From Theobroma cacao (Eukaryota; Streptophyta; Magnoliopsida; Malvales; Malvaceae): 64,000 nucleotides of DNA. The stretch covers positions 19,361,844 through 19,425,843 of the forward strand of contig NC_030859.1 of NCBI RefSeq assembly GCF_000208745.1, read 5' to 3'. Positions 1-12,320 of this stretch are shown here, piece by piece. A model generated the notes under the pieces. It worked only from the letters and a program-made list of their open reading frames with translations. It did not search any database and had not been told where the DNA came from. The translations under genes and the position numbers were made by a program. Position 1 is the stretch's first letter. Each line of letters begins with the position of its first letter.

Positions 1-198
1 TCCAAAAGTACCATACTCTTCCAAAACTTAAAATAACTTTTGTAACCAGAAGCCTCAGTAGAATAGGAATCCATATGTGACAAGAAGTTCTACATAACTC
101 AAATTGATAAAAAAAATTTTGAAGCAACCAAACATGTAAATCTTTTAATTAATTGGCTATAAAATGGTACCACGTGATTTAAAATTTGAATTTAAGTA
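1..198. other. Left edge: probable intron of X copy 0
   Basis: AT-rich and non-coding. Short stretches match the interior of the X4 intron on the other side of the window: the phrase TCCAAAAGTACCAT recurs at about 61748, and TGTGACAAGAAGT recurs near 62096. With the X exon-1-like sequence at 2961-3075 on the minus strand, this suggests the window opens inside the intron of another X copy whose second exon lies outside to the left. This is inference from partial matches. Confidence 0.4.
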
Positions 199-2290
199 AA
201 ATATTTTCCGAAAAAGGTTTTCAAAAGTTATGCTTTTTTGGAAGACGGGAAATTTTTTTCTAGATGTAAAACATTTTATAGGTCAATAAAAAAAACATCC
301 ATTGACCACATAAAATGTCTTATGCCTTTGAGAAGGGTAAGACAATTTCAGGAGAATAGAAAAAATGCTCTTGTATTAAACCTAGTAATGTAGGTTTGAT
401 GAATATTAATATATTTTTAAAATTGATAAATATTAATATTTAACTTAAATTATTAAAAAATAAATAATATTAATATTTAAATTTAAAAATTCTTTAATTT
501 AAAATATTAATATTTAAATTATTCAATACTATTTCAATTAAAACAATATTTAAAAAAAAATCATCCAATGCAATTTAATAATTTTTATTTATAAATTAAA
601 TAAATCTTACTAATAATTATAATAAAAAATATTTCAATTATCGTCATTTAATAAATATACATTTACAAATATAGGTTTTGTATGTTTTACTCTAATTGAT
701 GAATATTGATATTTTAATAGTGTGATGATAAAAAAAATGATTACATGGAAATCTGTTAAAAAATTAGAGCTTATTTTCATTACAATATGTATATAAATGT
801 TTCAAAAATATTATTATTGATTTTCCCCATTTCATTTCCATTCTTAATTTTAATGTGAAAATCAAATGGCACCATTGTTTTGTAACAAACTCCTATTTAT
901 CATTTTAATATCCAAATAACTCCACCACTAATGGTGGAAAAAATTTTTCACGAGATGATCCAAATAATAGAAAATGTTTTTGATATTTTATCAAACAATA
1001 GAAAATATTAAATTTTCTTGTAAGAAATTTTTCATAGAAAATATTTTCCCCCAGCAAATTATTTTTTAATTACCAAACAAACTTTTGTATAATATTTTCT
1101 AGAAAACGTTTTCATGAGTTATACTTGTTTGGGATATCGAAAATTTTTTCCAGATGTCAAACATTGTATGGATCAACAAAAAAAACACCCATTGATCACG
1201 AAAAATGTCCTACGCCTTTGAGAAGTATAAGACATTTTGTAGAGAATAGAAAAAAATACTATTATATTAAACCTAGCAATATAGATTTGATGAATATTAA
1301 TATTTAATTTAAAATATTAAAAAATTAAAAATATTAATATTTAACTTTAATTATTAATATTTAAATTATTCAATACTATTAAAATAAAAAATAATAATTT
1401 TTAATAAAATCATCCAATGCTATTTAATATTTTTATTTATAAATTGAATAAATCCTAATACTAATTATAACAAGAAAATTTTCAATGATCAGTGTTTGAT
1501 GAATACACATTTACAAATATAGGTTTTGGATGTTTTACTCAAATTGATGAATATTGATATTTTTACAGTGTTATGGTAACAAAATGATAAGATGGAAATC
1601 TTTTTGAAAATTAGAGTTTACTTTCGTTACAATATGTGGTTAAATATTTGGAAAATATCATCATTGATATCTCCCATTTTCATTTTCATTCTTAATTTTA
1701 AAGTGAAAACCAAATGACATAGTTATTTTGTAATAAACTCCTATTTATCCTTTTAATACCTAGATAACTGCACCACTGATATTGGAAAATATTTTCCAAT
1801 GGATGATCCAAATAATAGAAAATGTATTTGACAGTTTATCCAAACAATAAAAAATATTAAATTTTCTTGTTAAATATTTTACATAAAAAAATTTTCCCTA
1901 GTAAGTTATTTTCTGGTTACCAAACGATGTGCAGTAAAATATTTTTTGAAAAATGGTTTCAGGAGTTATGCTTATTTGGAAGATGGAAAATATTTTCAGA
2001 TGTAAAACATTTTATGGGTCAATAAGAAAAACACCTATTGATCACGTAAAATGGCTTACACCATCGGAAGAGTAATACTTGCATAATAATCATGTTTTAT
2101 ATCAACAAAAATGTAAAGGGTGTTGATTTCGAGCAGAATATCAAACTCAAATGAGTGCCTCATATCTAGAGCCAACCTTTTATTTTTTTGAAAAAAAATC
2201 GAAATCAAACAAAAAAACTATCTTTGCTTGACATATTTTCAAAATTTTCCTCCAGCAAGTTTTTTTTTGATTACCAAACGGACCTTAAGT
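199..2290. repeat. Tandem repeat of about 0.85-0.89 kb, 2+ copies
   Basis: Three related blocks begin near 199, 1087 and 1931 (spacing 888 and 844 bp), each with AATATTTTC-like sequence followed by GTTTTC and AGTTATGCTT or AGTTATACTT. Each continues with GATGTAAAACATT, AAAAAACACC and CATTGATCAC-like phrases. The first two run full length and end with ATTACCAAAC-like text. The third breaks at about 2075, with a similar terminal phrase (GATTACCAAACGG) reappearing at 2264. There is no coding content; short palindromes of the AAAATATTTT type are frequent. Copies are clearly diverged, so the array is old. Confidence 0.75.
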
Positions 2291-2822
2291 AGAGCGAAAA
2301 TAAGTTGACCAACATCCGAAAAAAAAAAACTGTTTCAACACCTTACAAAACAAACAAAGCAAAAAAAAAAAAAGCATTTAGCATCAGAATCAAACTTTTT
2401 TTTTTTAACTTAAAAGCTATTATGAAACTTTTATAAAAAATAATAACCTTTAAAATTAAAATAAAACTGTTTAATAAGCTATCTGTGGAAATAAATTATA
2501 TAAGCTTTACTTTTGATTAAAATTACCACACTTAAAATAAAGCATAAAGATTCATCAGCATCAGCCACTACAAATAAATACCAACAGCATCAACAGGACA
2601 TCCAAGATAATAGACGCATATATCATGTTATATATCAACAAAAGTGTAAAGGGTATCGATTAATTTAATGTTATATAATGGCAGATTTCGAGCAGAATAT
2701 CAAACTCAAATTAGTGCTTCATATCTAGAGCCAACCTTTTTTTTTTTGAAAAAAAAAATATAAAATCAAACAAACCAAACCATCTCTACTTGACATATTT
2801 TCAAAATTTTCTCTTCCATATG
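2096..2822. repeat. Direct repeat pair, spacing about 526 bp
   Basis: About 150 bp at 2096-2245 recurs at 2622-2815. Shared phrases include TATATCAACAAAA, GTGTAAAGGGT, TTTCGAGCAGAATATCAAAC and CATATCTAGAGCCAACC. The second copy has about 30 extra bases. The pair flanks the truncated end of the 0.85 kb array, so it may be a duplication made when that array, or a related element, inserted. Confidence 0.65.
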
Positions 2823-2960
2823 AATTTTGAGCTTCTATTTAAATCTTCAAAACATAACTTTGACGTTTGTTTGTTGTTGGTTTTTATGTTAAAGCATTGC
2901 AAAAAATATACATATGAGCCAAAGGAGAAAGGGATATATGTACAGAAACAATAGAATAGA

Positions 2961-3075
2961 GGTGGATACCTCTCCGGCTGGTAAAGAGTACCCTCTCGTG
3001 TCCATAAGTCTTACGAACTCCAGTTCCCTTTCGCTGAGCACATCATTCCTTGGCATTGTCGCACACAGTAGTTAG
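2961..3075 (-). pseudogene. X exon-1-like sequence (copy 0)
   Basis: On the minus strand an ATG near 3058 opens a short frame (begins MPRNDVLSERELEF, ends LPAGE) up to a GAGAG|GTATCC site that looks like a 5' splice donor. The counterpart at 62620-62720 has the same layout and a donor-like AAAAG|GTACCC. The two copies agree in position, flanks and donor but differ in frame, so at least one is broken. No known family is recognised. The link to the X second exon is inferred from the order of parts at 61183-62735. Confidence 0.35.
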
Positions 3076-3584
3076 ACCCTCGTCTCTCTCGTTAGCAAGT
3101 GGTAATACCCTAATTTTACCTTAACACCTTGAAATTTATGGAGGTAGAAGTTCCAAGTTCTCTTCACTTAATATGTGTGAATAAATGTAATATATAAAGA
3201 TGTCTTGACGTTGAATATCTCATTTATTTTAAAAAACTAATCAAATATAATAGAGTAAAACACAAGACATATGTAGCACTTAACAAATAAATTAAATTCA
3301 TTTTCTTCTCTACAATTCTCGTCGATATGATTTTCATTATAATGTTTTTGTTTTCTGCACATGTGAAAGTTCATCACACATGTGATTGTGGATGACTAAT
3401 GACCAAGGTACAGCTGCACAATAGGAAAACTTTCACATTGTGATCATTCTTGAGTTGATTTGGTGGGTTATTTTTTTGCTGTGTATAGGTACGTAGCTAT
3501 CCCTTCAACCAAGAAATTGTCAACAAGTTGGTTTCATAAATCTTTTGTTTCAATGCAGTAAGTCATGACTTTCAACATGTTCAA

Positions 3585-3672
3585 TTTGTCCTATTTGAAA
3601 ATGACGAATTGCAATAGAGAAGAGCGTACATGGGGGAGGCACACTTGCATTATCTTAAAGTTATTCAATAAA
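3585..3672. repeat. Single 82 bp monomer
   Basis: One diverged copy of the tandem unit that forms arrays elsewhere. It has TTTGAAAATGACGAATT, then GAGAAGAGCG and CACACTTGCATTATCTTAAA, in the same place relative to block V text (CAACCAAGAAATTG just upstream). Here it is not amplified. Confidence 0.7.
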
Positions 3673-5851
3673 CAGAATTATCATGTAACTTCTTCTAGTA
3701 GAAATCTTAAGCCCTCATGATAATTTTGTTAAAGTCAATGTTTATATAGTGATTTAATTATTGCTGAGATTGGAGGGCACTTCTCACTATTTTTTCGAGC
3801 AAGTCGAAGGATGTAAATGATTGTAGGCAAATTGTTGTTTTTAATTATAACCATTGACGTGGTTGCCACAAGATGAAATCTAGGATAATCTATTATAATG
3901 CTGAAATATATATAAAAATAATAAACACAAGGATATGAAATTAATGCCAAAACTCTCCATCAACATAAATATTATTATATTGGTTCTAATTATCGTATGT
4001 ATTATCACATTATATTTATTTGTATATTAAATTGTCAACTCATAATACCGCAAAACAATATTTTCCAATTGCATTTTATATTTTAATTTGTTAAATTTGT
4101 GTATCTACATAAGACAGTGTTTAATAACTTGATTGTTATTTTCCATGAGATATCTTACATCAACTTGTAACTACTTTTGTATTTGCATAATACGAGCATC
4201 CTATCCTACGTATAAATTATTAAAAGGGGAAATTAGAGNTTTTTTTTATGTTGATTAATGGCTAATTTTCTTTAGATAAAGTTTTTATTAAATATTATGA
4301 GCTAAACTATTTTTCTAGGATAGTGGTGGATTTCAACATGTAGTTTGAATATTTGTTTCTCTTTCATTTACCATGAATGGGTATGGTTTTGCTTATTCAA
4401 ATTCGCTTTTGATTGTCTGACCAACAATTAACTGATTTGTGAATCTAATTGAGACTTGACAGAAAGATCTTATATTAAACTAAGGTTTGAATAGTGTATG
4501 TTCACGTCATTTAGGTGATCTGATTTGTGATTTGGGTACACATATTCCTATTGCCATATATAACCAAATTAGAACACTAGTTTAATGAACCTTATTTAAT
4601 TGTTTACTATATACATATAGTGACTTAGTTAAGTTATGTATTTATGCAAGCATCTTGATGGAGGGTTGTACACATCTTTGAATTCTAGGTTAGTAAAACC
4701 TCCCATGTATGTAAATAATAGGAGAAGTTGGTATAAGATAAAGTATTAAATGAACCCATAATCCTAGGTTTTGTTCTATTGCCTTTCTCAAGTGAATTTT
4801 ATGCTCTATTAATTAATTTTGTGTTTGCTTTAATTTAGTTTTAATTAGTCTTCTAAGGAATTTAGTTACTTAAATAAGATTAAATTTTTATAATTTTAGT
4901 ACTTAGAGAAGATTTTATGAGCAAATTTCTATAGGATACAATTCTAAACTTACTGTCTATAATACTTGTTTGATATGTATATTTACGTGTACTAAATCCG
5001 ACAACAAGGTTTTATATTTGCATAATACTGCATCCTATCCTACTCTATATTGTTATAAGAGGAAATTAGAGAATTTATTCAAGATTACCAAAGTAAAAAG
5101 TAATCCTCTATTATGCATTTTTCACCGAAACTTTGATATATGTAAAATTGTTTAATGTTAATCCAAATGTTGATAAGTGTTTGGTAGATGTTTTCAATTA
5201 AGGAAACATCCCAACGGTTTGAAGTTTAGACTCTAATATAAAAATCCTACATTCTAACCTTGTAACGGGATCTAATGAGATTTGTAAGAAAGAAAACACC
5301 CTAGAAGACAAAGAGAAGGTTTAGATAGTTTTTATTATTTCTCCATTGTTGCTTGCAAGGAGATAGGCCTAGAAGTACTATATAAAAAATTATCATTTTA
5401 AGAGTTAACTCTACTTTGATTTTGGACTTTTGTTGGTATACTACCTAACCCATGAGTAAGATATTAATAAAATATTGTAAGAGTGTTGATTCTTATCTTC
5501 AGCCAATTGTTGCTAAATCTTGATTCCTTTGGAAGACATTGGGTATTATTAAAACCTACGTAATTGTACATAGGACGACTTTTGTCCCAACTTCTGAAAT
5601 CAAGGCTACAAGAATTTGTTCTTTCGAGGATGAAAGTTTCAACTCTACATATAGAATGAATGTGTTTCGAGGATCAAAGCTGTCAAAATTTATAATTATT
5701 ACACGCCTAAAACATGGTGAGAATACACCTTGACTCTTGTTTTATTTATTTATTTTTGTGAACAAATCAAACGAATGTGTTTAATTATTATATAAACCAT
5801 AATATAGTATCTTTTGTTAAAAAGAATATTTATGACTTATGACAACCTAAT

Positions 5852-6072
5852 AATTTTTTTCTCATCCAAAGAAAGAGAATATATTAATAGAATTTAGAGT
5901 ACAAGATGAGTGAGAAAATGAGCAAATTTGCACGAAGCTTACAAGCTCAAAAATCATGAGAAACCAAGAAACAACAGCAGGCTGGAAATAAGCAAAATGA
6001 CACAAAATAAAAGTCAAGAAGACTAGTGCTGTTGGAAGCATATGGCAAAGCATCAATGACCAAACCGAGACA
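5852..6072 (-). mobile_element. LINE 3' end with poly(A)
   Basis: Read on the minus strand, this ends in CTCTTTCTTTGGATGAG followed by a run of eight A (plus-strand T run near 5853-5860), typical of plant L1-type 3' tails. It joins block U text exactly where the duplicate at 51855 continues uninterrupted, so the poly(A) edge marks an insertion site. Its right edge is cut by the hAT-like terminal repeat at 6073. It may be the 3' end of the LINE pol remnant at 14650-22140 or of a separate insertion. Confidence 0.55.
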
Positions 6073-6216
6073 CAGGACCGGCCCTTGAGTAAAACCAACC
6101 AAGCAAGGGCTTTAGGCTCCAAATTTGGAAAGGTTCATAATTTTATATTAATTATAATATAATTAACTATATTAAAAATATATAAAAATTAAAATAACTA
6201 ATAAAATATTTATAAG

Positions 6217-6655
6217 AGTGATGGCCAATAGTGGAGATCAGTTTCTACAGATGTGATAGGCATATGCAAAGGTAAGTCATCCTACTATGTAAGCAAGTTT
6301 AAGGAAAGTGGTGATGGGAGAGAGACGGTGGGTCGACAGTTTGTTCTTGGTGAATGTCTACAACCTAAGCAAGAAGGTGACTTGGTTGGTGATCAAAGGT
6401 GCCTCGAGGAGTACAGTAGGGTGGTTGATGCATTCATTCCGAGAAGAAATTATCAAGATCAAGGGAGAGCCTCAGGGTTTGCGTTTGTAAGATATGGAGA
6501 AAGAGCTGAGATGGAAAAAGCTCTAAAATGGGGAGGTCAAAGTGGCTTGAAGGGAGAAGAGTAATGGTTCGAACGGCAGAACCAATGAAACAAATTCTGA
6601 GAAAGGGAAGAAAGGTTGATAGCAGGTCATTTAGAGAGGTATTCTTAGCTAGAGG
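6217..6655 (+). pseudogene. LINE ORF1 fragment, RRM-like domain
   Basis: The frame around 6420-6540 encodes an RNA-recognition-like stretch (VVDAFIPRRN followed by SGFAFVRYGERAEMEKAL), the form found at the N-terminus of ORF1 in plant L1-type LINEs. There the domain binds the element's RNA. A frame change is needed between about 6300 and 6400. The fragment lies inside the hAT-like inverted ends, bounded by AAAATATTTA on both sides (near 6203 and 6690). The next part of an ORF1 follows outside the element at 7657. Confidence 0.6.
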
Positions 6656-6689
6656 CAAGGGCAACTCAATAACATCAAAAGCCTAAAGC

Positions 6690-7500
6690 AAAATATTTAA
6701 TGAGGCCTTTTTATTGAAATTAAGAAAAAAATATTGAGTTTTGAATAACCAAATTCATATTTTTGATTTGACATATTCAAATATGTATTAGGAATTATTA
6801 AAAATATTTAACTATTTTAATTATTTTATATTTTGTAAATGGTTAATACAAAATCAACAATCAAAATTTCTAATTCAAATAATATAACTATCACATAAAA
6901 TAAAAATAGTATAACAATATAATATAAACTTTAAATTAAAGTAAAAAAGTTTGCAAAAATTAGAACAATAGTACCTAATTGTTGAATGTTTATTGCAAAT
7001 CGTAAATGAGGCTCACTGCTTTATAAAGATAATAGCATAGCAGACTTCCTGCGTATTCATTGGAGGAAAATTAAAATTAAAAGAAAGGAAGAGCAAATGA
7101 GGGAAGAAGAATTTAACAGTGGATATTATAAATTGAAAAAAAATAATTGATTTTATCTATAAGAAATAAAATTCCTATTGGAAATCATTAAACATATCTT
7201 ACCATTAGTTAATTGGAAATAGAAGATATAAGTGAGAAAAAAATAGCTAATAGAGATCATTAACTACATATTATTGTTCATTGATTAGAAATAGAAAAAA
7301 TATTTGAAAATTAATAGTATGGTAGGAATTGGAAAGTGATAAAAATTTGAGATTTATTAGGTACATAATTAGAAAAGTGACAGAATACGTCATTTTATTG
7401 ATTATTTTTTACTTTTACATCTTTTTAACAAGAAATGAGGTAATTAGTTCACAATTAATAGGAATGTCGAAATGAAAGAATATAAATATGTATTAAATAA
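6690..7500. other. AT-rich interior of hAT-like element
   Basis: There is no open frame of note and no recognisable transposase. The sequence is strongly AT-rich, with short simple runs. Confidence 0.5.
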
Positions 7501-7656
7501 AAGAAAATATGAAAATATTTTATTAATTATTTTAATTTTTATATATTTTTAATATAATTAATTATATTATTATTATAAAAGTATGGGACTTTTTTAATTT
7601 TGGACCCTAAACCCTTGCTTGGGTGGCTTTACGCAAGAACTGGCCCTAGCTAGAGG

Positions 7657-8374
7657 TGGCATGGACAGAAAAAAGGAACAATGTTTCAAGAGCATAGGAA
7701 AAGAAGATGAATCCTCAATAGAGCTGAAAAGGTGACCAAAGGAGATAAAGAAAGACATCAACCAAATGGTAAGGGAGTGATTTCGATCAACAGTAACATC
7801 CCTGATGAATAGATGACATGGATTAAAAGTAATGCTATGGGGAAACTTAAAACCAAAATAACTTGTGGAGCTTTACAAACGGGTTTGCTTTGTGAAAGGA
7901 TCAAAGTCCAAGTGAAGGTCATTAAGGGTGGATTGATTCTCATTAGCTTTAATGATCAAGAAGTAATGGAATGTTTGTTGGAAGTTTATACAGACCTGTT
8001 TGGAGTGTAGTTTAAGTCCATTATCCTCTTTTCACTTGATAATCCAGATAAGGATTTAAGACTTTGGGTTCGCTTAACTGAGGTATCAGTCCGGTTGTGG
8101 CATGTAAACACTTCCAAAGCCATTACAAAGTGTTGGTGGGAGTTCTTAGCAATGGACAAAGGTATGTTTTAGTCTGTGTCAACAGTCGAGCTAATATCCA
8201 AAGTCAAGTCAACATTGAAGCAGACAGCAAAGTTCACAATATCTTTGTAAATGTATTAGGGACAGATGAAATTCGTTGTCTCGAGGGTTATGTGACGGGT
8301 AAGGAGAGACTCCAGGTAACGCTAGAGGCTGTGGAAACTAAAGGTCGTCATTAGGAAGTTGACGGTGATAAAAG
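7657..8374 (+). pseudogene. LINE ORF1 fragment, DUF4283-like
   Basis: Frames at 7813-8010 and onward give GGLILISFNDQEVMECLL, then LRLWVRLTEVSVRLWHVNTF, then RVQIST-type positions in degraded form (to about 8354). This order (strand with LISF, a conserved W..L.GVPL.LW-like element, then a second beta region) is that of the DUF4283 domain of plant LINE ORF1 proteins. In-frame stops (near 8008) and missing residues show decay. The ORF is split at 8375 by a CRM-like retrotransposon and resumes at 13868. Confidence 0.6.
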
Positions 8375-8843
8375 TGAAGCAGCAAGTTAGCGTGAAAATA
8401 AAGGCTAGCACCTGACTATGCCTTTAAAATTAATAACCAAGTTTCAAATATTGAAACTTTAAACTCAAGTGTTTAGGAAAGAACTTAGAATATTATTCGA
8501 TGATTCAAAAACTAAGTCTAAAGGTCCTATTTATAGTATTATAGGCCTAAATTCTAATAGAATTCTACCTCTTGTTGTCTAGTATAGCTAGAATAATTAA
8601 CAAGAGATTTAAATAAAATAAATGTTTTATTCCTAATTAGATCATGACTTTCCTAAAGTCCTAATACAAGTAAATTAAATAAAAAGAAATTCTATTATAC
8701 CTATAATTCCTATATAAGACTCCTAATTAAATAAGGAAAATATTAAAATTATAAATATGCCTATTTATGATTTTTGGGCTTTTCGTTTTGGCTTTTGATG
8801 TTCAACATGCTCCAAGAAAGTATCTGCAAGACTTTCTGCTTCA
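8375..8843 (-). repeat. 3' LTR of CRM-like element
   Basis: Homologous to 13397-13862 along its whole length. Terminal inverted bases are TGAAGCAG and CTGCTTCA. The element's coding frame ends inside it (stop at 8765), so about 26 codons of integrase lie in the LTR. Confidence 0.85.
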
Positions 8844-10063
8844 GTCCCCTCCACTTGAGAAAAACTCGACCTCAAGTTAACTTGTATATCTGGATACAAG
8901 GGTTCATCTGATGAATGAAATGGGTAAATATCCGCCACGTTGAATGTTTTGGAAATTCCCATTGTATCTGGTATATCCACAACATATGCATTATCATTGA
9001 TCTTCTTCAAAATCTGGTATGGTCTGTACTTCTTAGGTTGTAACTTATCATAAGTCCATACTGAAAACCTTTCTTTTTGCAGAAAAACCATCACCTGATC
9101 TCCCACTTCAAAAATCTGCTTCCTACGGTTTAGATCTACGACTTTCTTGTACTTGGCATTCGCTTGCTCTAATTTCTGTTTCACCTCTGCTTGAACATCT
9201 TGCAACTGATTAGCCATATTTTCTATAGCGACATTAAATCTAGGAACTTTAGGCAACTTAACCAAGTCAAGACCATGTCGTGGTGACTTTGTGTACACAA
9301 TAGAAAATGGAGATTTTCCTGTAGCACTATGAACAGCACTACTATAAGCAAACTCTACTTGTGCCAATGCGAAGTCCCATTGCTTAGGTCTATCACCACA
9401 AATACTATGAATTAGATTACCAAGGGTTTTGTTCACTAATTCAGTTTGACCATCGATTTGTGGATAAGCTGTGCTACTGTAATTGAAGGATGAATCAAAC
9501 ATCTTCCATAAAGTCCTCCAAAAATGACCAAGAAACTTACTGTCTCGATCTGAAGTGATGGTTTTAGGCACACCATGTCAACGAACAACCTCCTTGAAAA
9601 ACAATTTGGCCATTCCACTTGCATCTGAAGTCTTCTTACAAGGAATACAGTGGGCAATTTTAGAAAATCTATCCTCAATAACAAAAACAGAATCCATGCC
9701 CTTTTGTGTTATAGGTAATCCAAGCACAAAATCCATAGATAAATCCTCCCAAATATTTTTTGGAACAAGTAAAGGCATATACAAACCAGTATTTTGGGAT
9801 TGTCCCTTTGCAGTTTGGCATATGTAACATCGCTGCACAAATCTTGTTACATCCCTTCTCAGATGTGGCCAATAATATCTCTCTCCAACAGCAACAATCG
9901 TTTTATCACGGCCTAAATGACCAGCAAGACCTCCACTATGCAAGTCTTTAATCAACTTTTCTCTAAGTGAAGATCTAGGAATGCAAAGTTGGTTGCCTCT
10001 CATTAAAAAACCATCATGAATGTAAAATCCCCAACAGGTTGATTTGTGATACACTTTTCCCAC
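8765..10063 (-). pseudogene. Integrase of CRM-like element
   Basis: The frame at 10063-9578 has the HHCC zinc region ([12 protein letters not shown], then CYICQTAKG) and the first catalytic Asp in [10 protein letters not shown] stop separates it from 9571-8765, which has the second Asp in TSDRDSKFL and a Glu in the DGQTELVN stretch. Downstream are the GPY-like region ([20 protein letters not shown]) and a basic end (KPKRKAQKS). The last ~26 residues are coded by the 3' LTR. One in-frame stop lies near 9578. Confidence 0.85.
8844..8855 (-). promoter_or_regulatory. Polypurine tract of CRM-like element
   Basis: On the minus strand AGTGGAGGGGAC directly precedes the 3' LTR. It is the expected primer site for plus-strand DNA synthesis. 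Confidence 0.75.
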
Positions 10064-12320
10064 GTATCACGAAAATCCTCATCTGAATGATATAATTCCT
10101 TGATTGTGTCAAAACCCACAACTTCTTGTCTCATTGTCACCAACAGATCTGCATGTCTACTCAATGCATATGCTACTTTATTCTGTACTCTAACCTTGTG
10201 CTTTAGCTTGAAAGGAAACTTCTGCAAAAACTAAAACCACCTGGCATGTATGTCTTTACTGATCTGTTTCTGACTATTCAAGTACTTCAATGCCTCATGA
10301 TCTGAGTACAAAACAAACTCTCGCCCAACGAAGTAATGCTCCCAATTTTTCAAAGCATGCACAATAAAATATAATTCTTTGTTATACGTGATCCACTTGC
10401 GCCTTGCATCACTGAGCTTTTCACTGAAATAAGCTACTGGTTTCTTTTTTTGTGAAAGAACAGCTCCTATTTTCACACCACTAGCATTACATTTAACTTC
10501 AAATAATGCATCAAAATCTAGTAATGCTAAAACAGGAGCGGTACATAGTTTTTCCTTTAGCACATCAAAATTGGTTGCTGCTTCTTCTCCCCACTGAAAC
10601 TTCCCTTTCTTCAGGCATTCCATAATAGGTGCTGCAATACTATTGAAATTTTTGATAAAACGTCTATAGAATGTTGCTAACCCATGAAAACTTCTGACTT
10701 TTCTTATTGTCTTTGGGGTAGGCCATTTTCTAATAACTTGAATCTTTTCTTCATCCATTTGAATTCCATTTGCACTAATTACATAGCCTAGGAATAATAA
10801 CTTATTTGTGATAAAGCTGCACTTTTTCAAGTTCACATACAACTTATTTTTCTGTAAAATCATTAATACTTCGCGTAAGTGCAAAAAGTGCTCATTTTCT
10901 GATCCACTATAAATAAGGAAATCAACAAAATAAACCACCACGAATTTTCCAATAAAAGGTTGCAGTACTTGATTCATCAATCGCATAAAGGTACTAGGAG
11001 CGTTGGTCAACCCAAATGGCATCACGAGCCACTTATACAACCTTTCATTTGTCTTAAAAGCTATTTTCCACTCATCCCCAAGTCTAATTTGAATCTGGTG
11101 GCATCCACTACGAAGATCAATTTTTGTGAACACCTTAGCCCTATGTAACCTATCAAGTATGTCATCTAGCCTAAGAATTGGGAACTTGTATCCAATAGTA
11201 ATTTTGTTGATGGCTTGGCTATCCACACACATCCTCCAACTCTTATCTTTTTTTGGGGTTAATAAGGCGGGAACTGCACATGGACTCATATTCTCTTGGA
11301 TATATCCTTTGCATAATAATTCCTCTACTTTTTCCTTGAGAATATCGCTCTCTTTTGGGCTCATCCGATAATGAGGCAAGTTTGGCAAACTAGCACCAGG
11401 AATCAAATCAATATGGTGCTGAATATATCTTATGGGCGGTAAACCATCCGGTAAATCTTCTGGCATCACCTCAATAAATTCTGCTAGTAATGGTTTGACT
11501 GCGTTTGGATGCTCTACTATTTTCTGATCCTCTTCAATTGACAACACATGTTTCACAATCAGAGCGTGCACCTCTTTTGACTCCTTCAAAGCAGTCTCTG
11601 TCTCATTGTCCGAATAAGTAAGGGTAAAGAAAGTACGCCCCTCCACTTTAAAAGCTTTGGTTTTGGCAATTCCTTTCATTGGTAATAAAGTAAACTTTAT
11701 GCCATCTTTTTCCAATTTATAGGTGTTTTCTCTTCCATCATGATACACTGCAACATCAAATTGCCAAGGTCTACCAAGTAATAAGTGACAAGCATCCATA
11801 TCTACAATATCAAAATATACCTCATCCATGTATTTACCAATGGAAAAAGGCACCTTACATCGTTCTGTTACATGAATCTTTTCTGCTGTCTTAATCCAAC
11901 AATGGTGTATGGATTAAGGTGTTTCTCTGCTTTAAATCCCAAACTTTCCACAGCATTCTTACCAATAATATTTTCGCAACTACCACTATTAATTATCACG
12001 TCAAATAAACGGTTGGTGATGGTGCACTTGGTTCGAAATAATTGATGTCGTTGAGCATTATCCTCTTGTTTTGGAGACAACATCATTCTTTTCACCACAT
12101 AGTTTTGGCCATCATCGTCATCATCCCCATACTCATCATTATCCCTATTTGGACCACAACAAATTTCATCATCTTCTTTTTCTTGTTCCACCACATGGAC
12201 TATTTTCCTGAGAGGACAGTCAGTAGATCTAAGACCAGGTTGATTGCATTTGAAACACTTCCCTGGATTTGGTTTAGTATAGGAATTTGCAGCTCTATGC
12301 CCTTCTTTAGCATCTGTCAC
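10003..12320 (-). pseudogene. Zinc knuckle-protease-RT-RNase H of CRM-like element
   Basis: Upstream on the minus strand is a zinc knuckle (CFKCNQPGLRSTDC; the usual His is Leu), then a protease with NSGS where DSGS is expected. The RT is in 11853-10231: [43 protein letters not shown], and YFVDFLIYS where YVDD is expected, so the catalytic pair is lost. RNase H follows ([26 protein letters not shown]). The RT and RNase H share one 540-codon frame. Confidence 0.85.

Larger units (their letters stand above)
2830..5855. repeat. Block U, segmental duplication
   Basis: This mostly non-coding 3 kb matches two other places in pieces. Bases 2830-3330 match 62517-62960 (ACATAACTTTGACGTTTG and TGTTAAAGCATTGCAAAA), 3480-3560 match 63490-63570 and 55860-55940, and 3720-3990 match 47640-48000 (GATGAAATCTAGGATAATC and ATATTGGTTCTAATTAT). 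Bases 5708-5855 match 51712-51870 (ACATGGTGAGAATACA). The order is kept, so this is a segmental duplication and not scattered repeats. I see nothing that looks like a real gene in 3700-5850. Confidence 0.75.
6073..7648. mobile_element. hAT-like element with ~145 bp inverted ends
   Basis: The left end starts CAGGACCGGCCC. Its first ~145 bases (to about 6217) match the reverse complement of about 7500-7648, including CCAAGCAAGGG, TTTAGG and a long AT stretch around TATATAAAAATTAAAATAA. The CAGGGCCGG-type terminus suggests the hAT superfamily. No transposase is present, so it is non-autonomous. No convincing 8 bp duplication flanks 6073/7648, but AGCTAGAGG occurs at 6647-6655 and 7648-7656. The element encloses a LINE ORF1 fragment. 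Confidence 0.6.

Noticed and set aside
5862..6122. 86-codon minus frame as a membrane protein
   Set aside because: It crosses the LINE 3' tail into the hAT-like terminal repeat, so it is chance.
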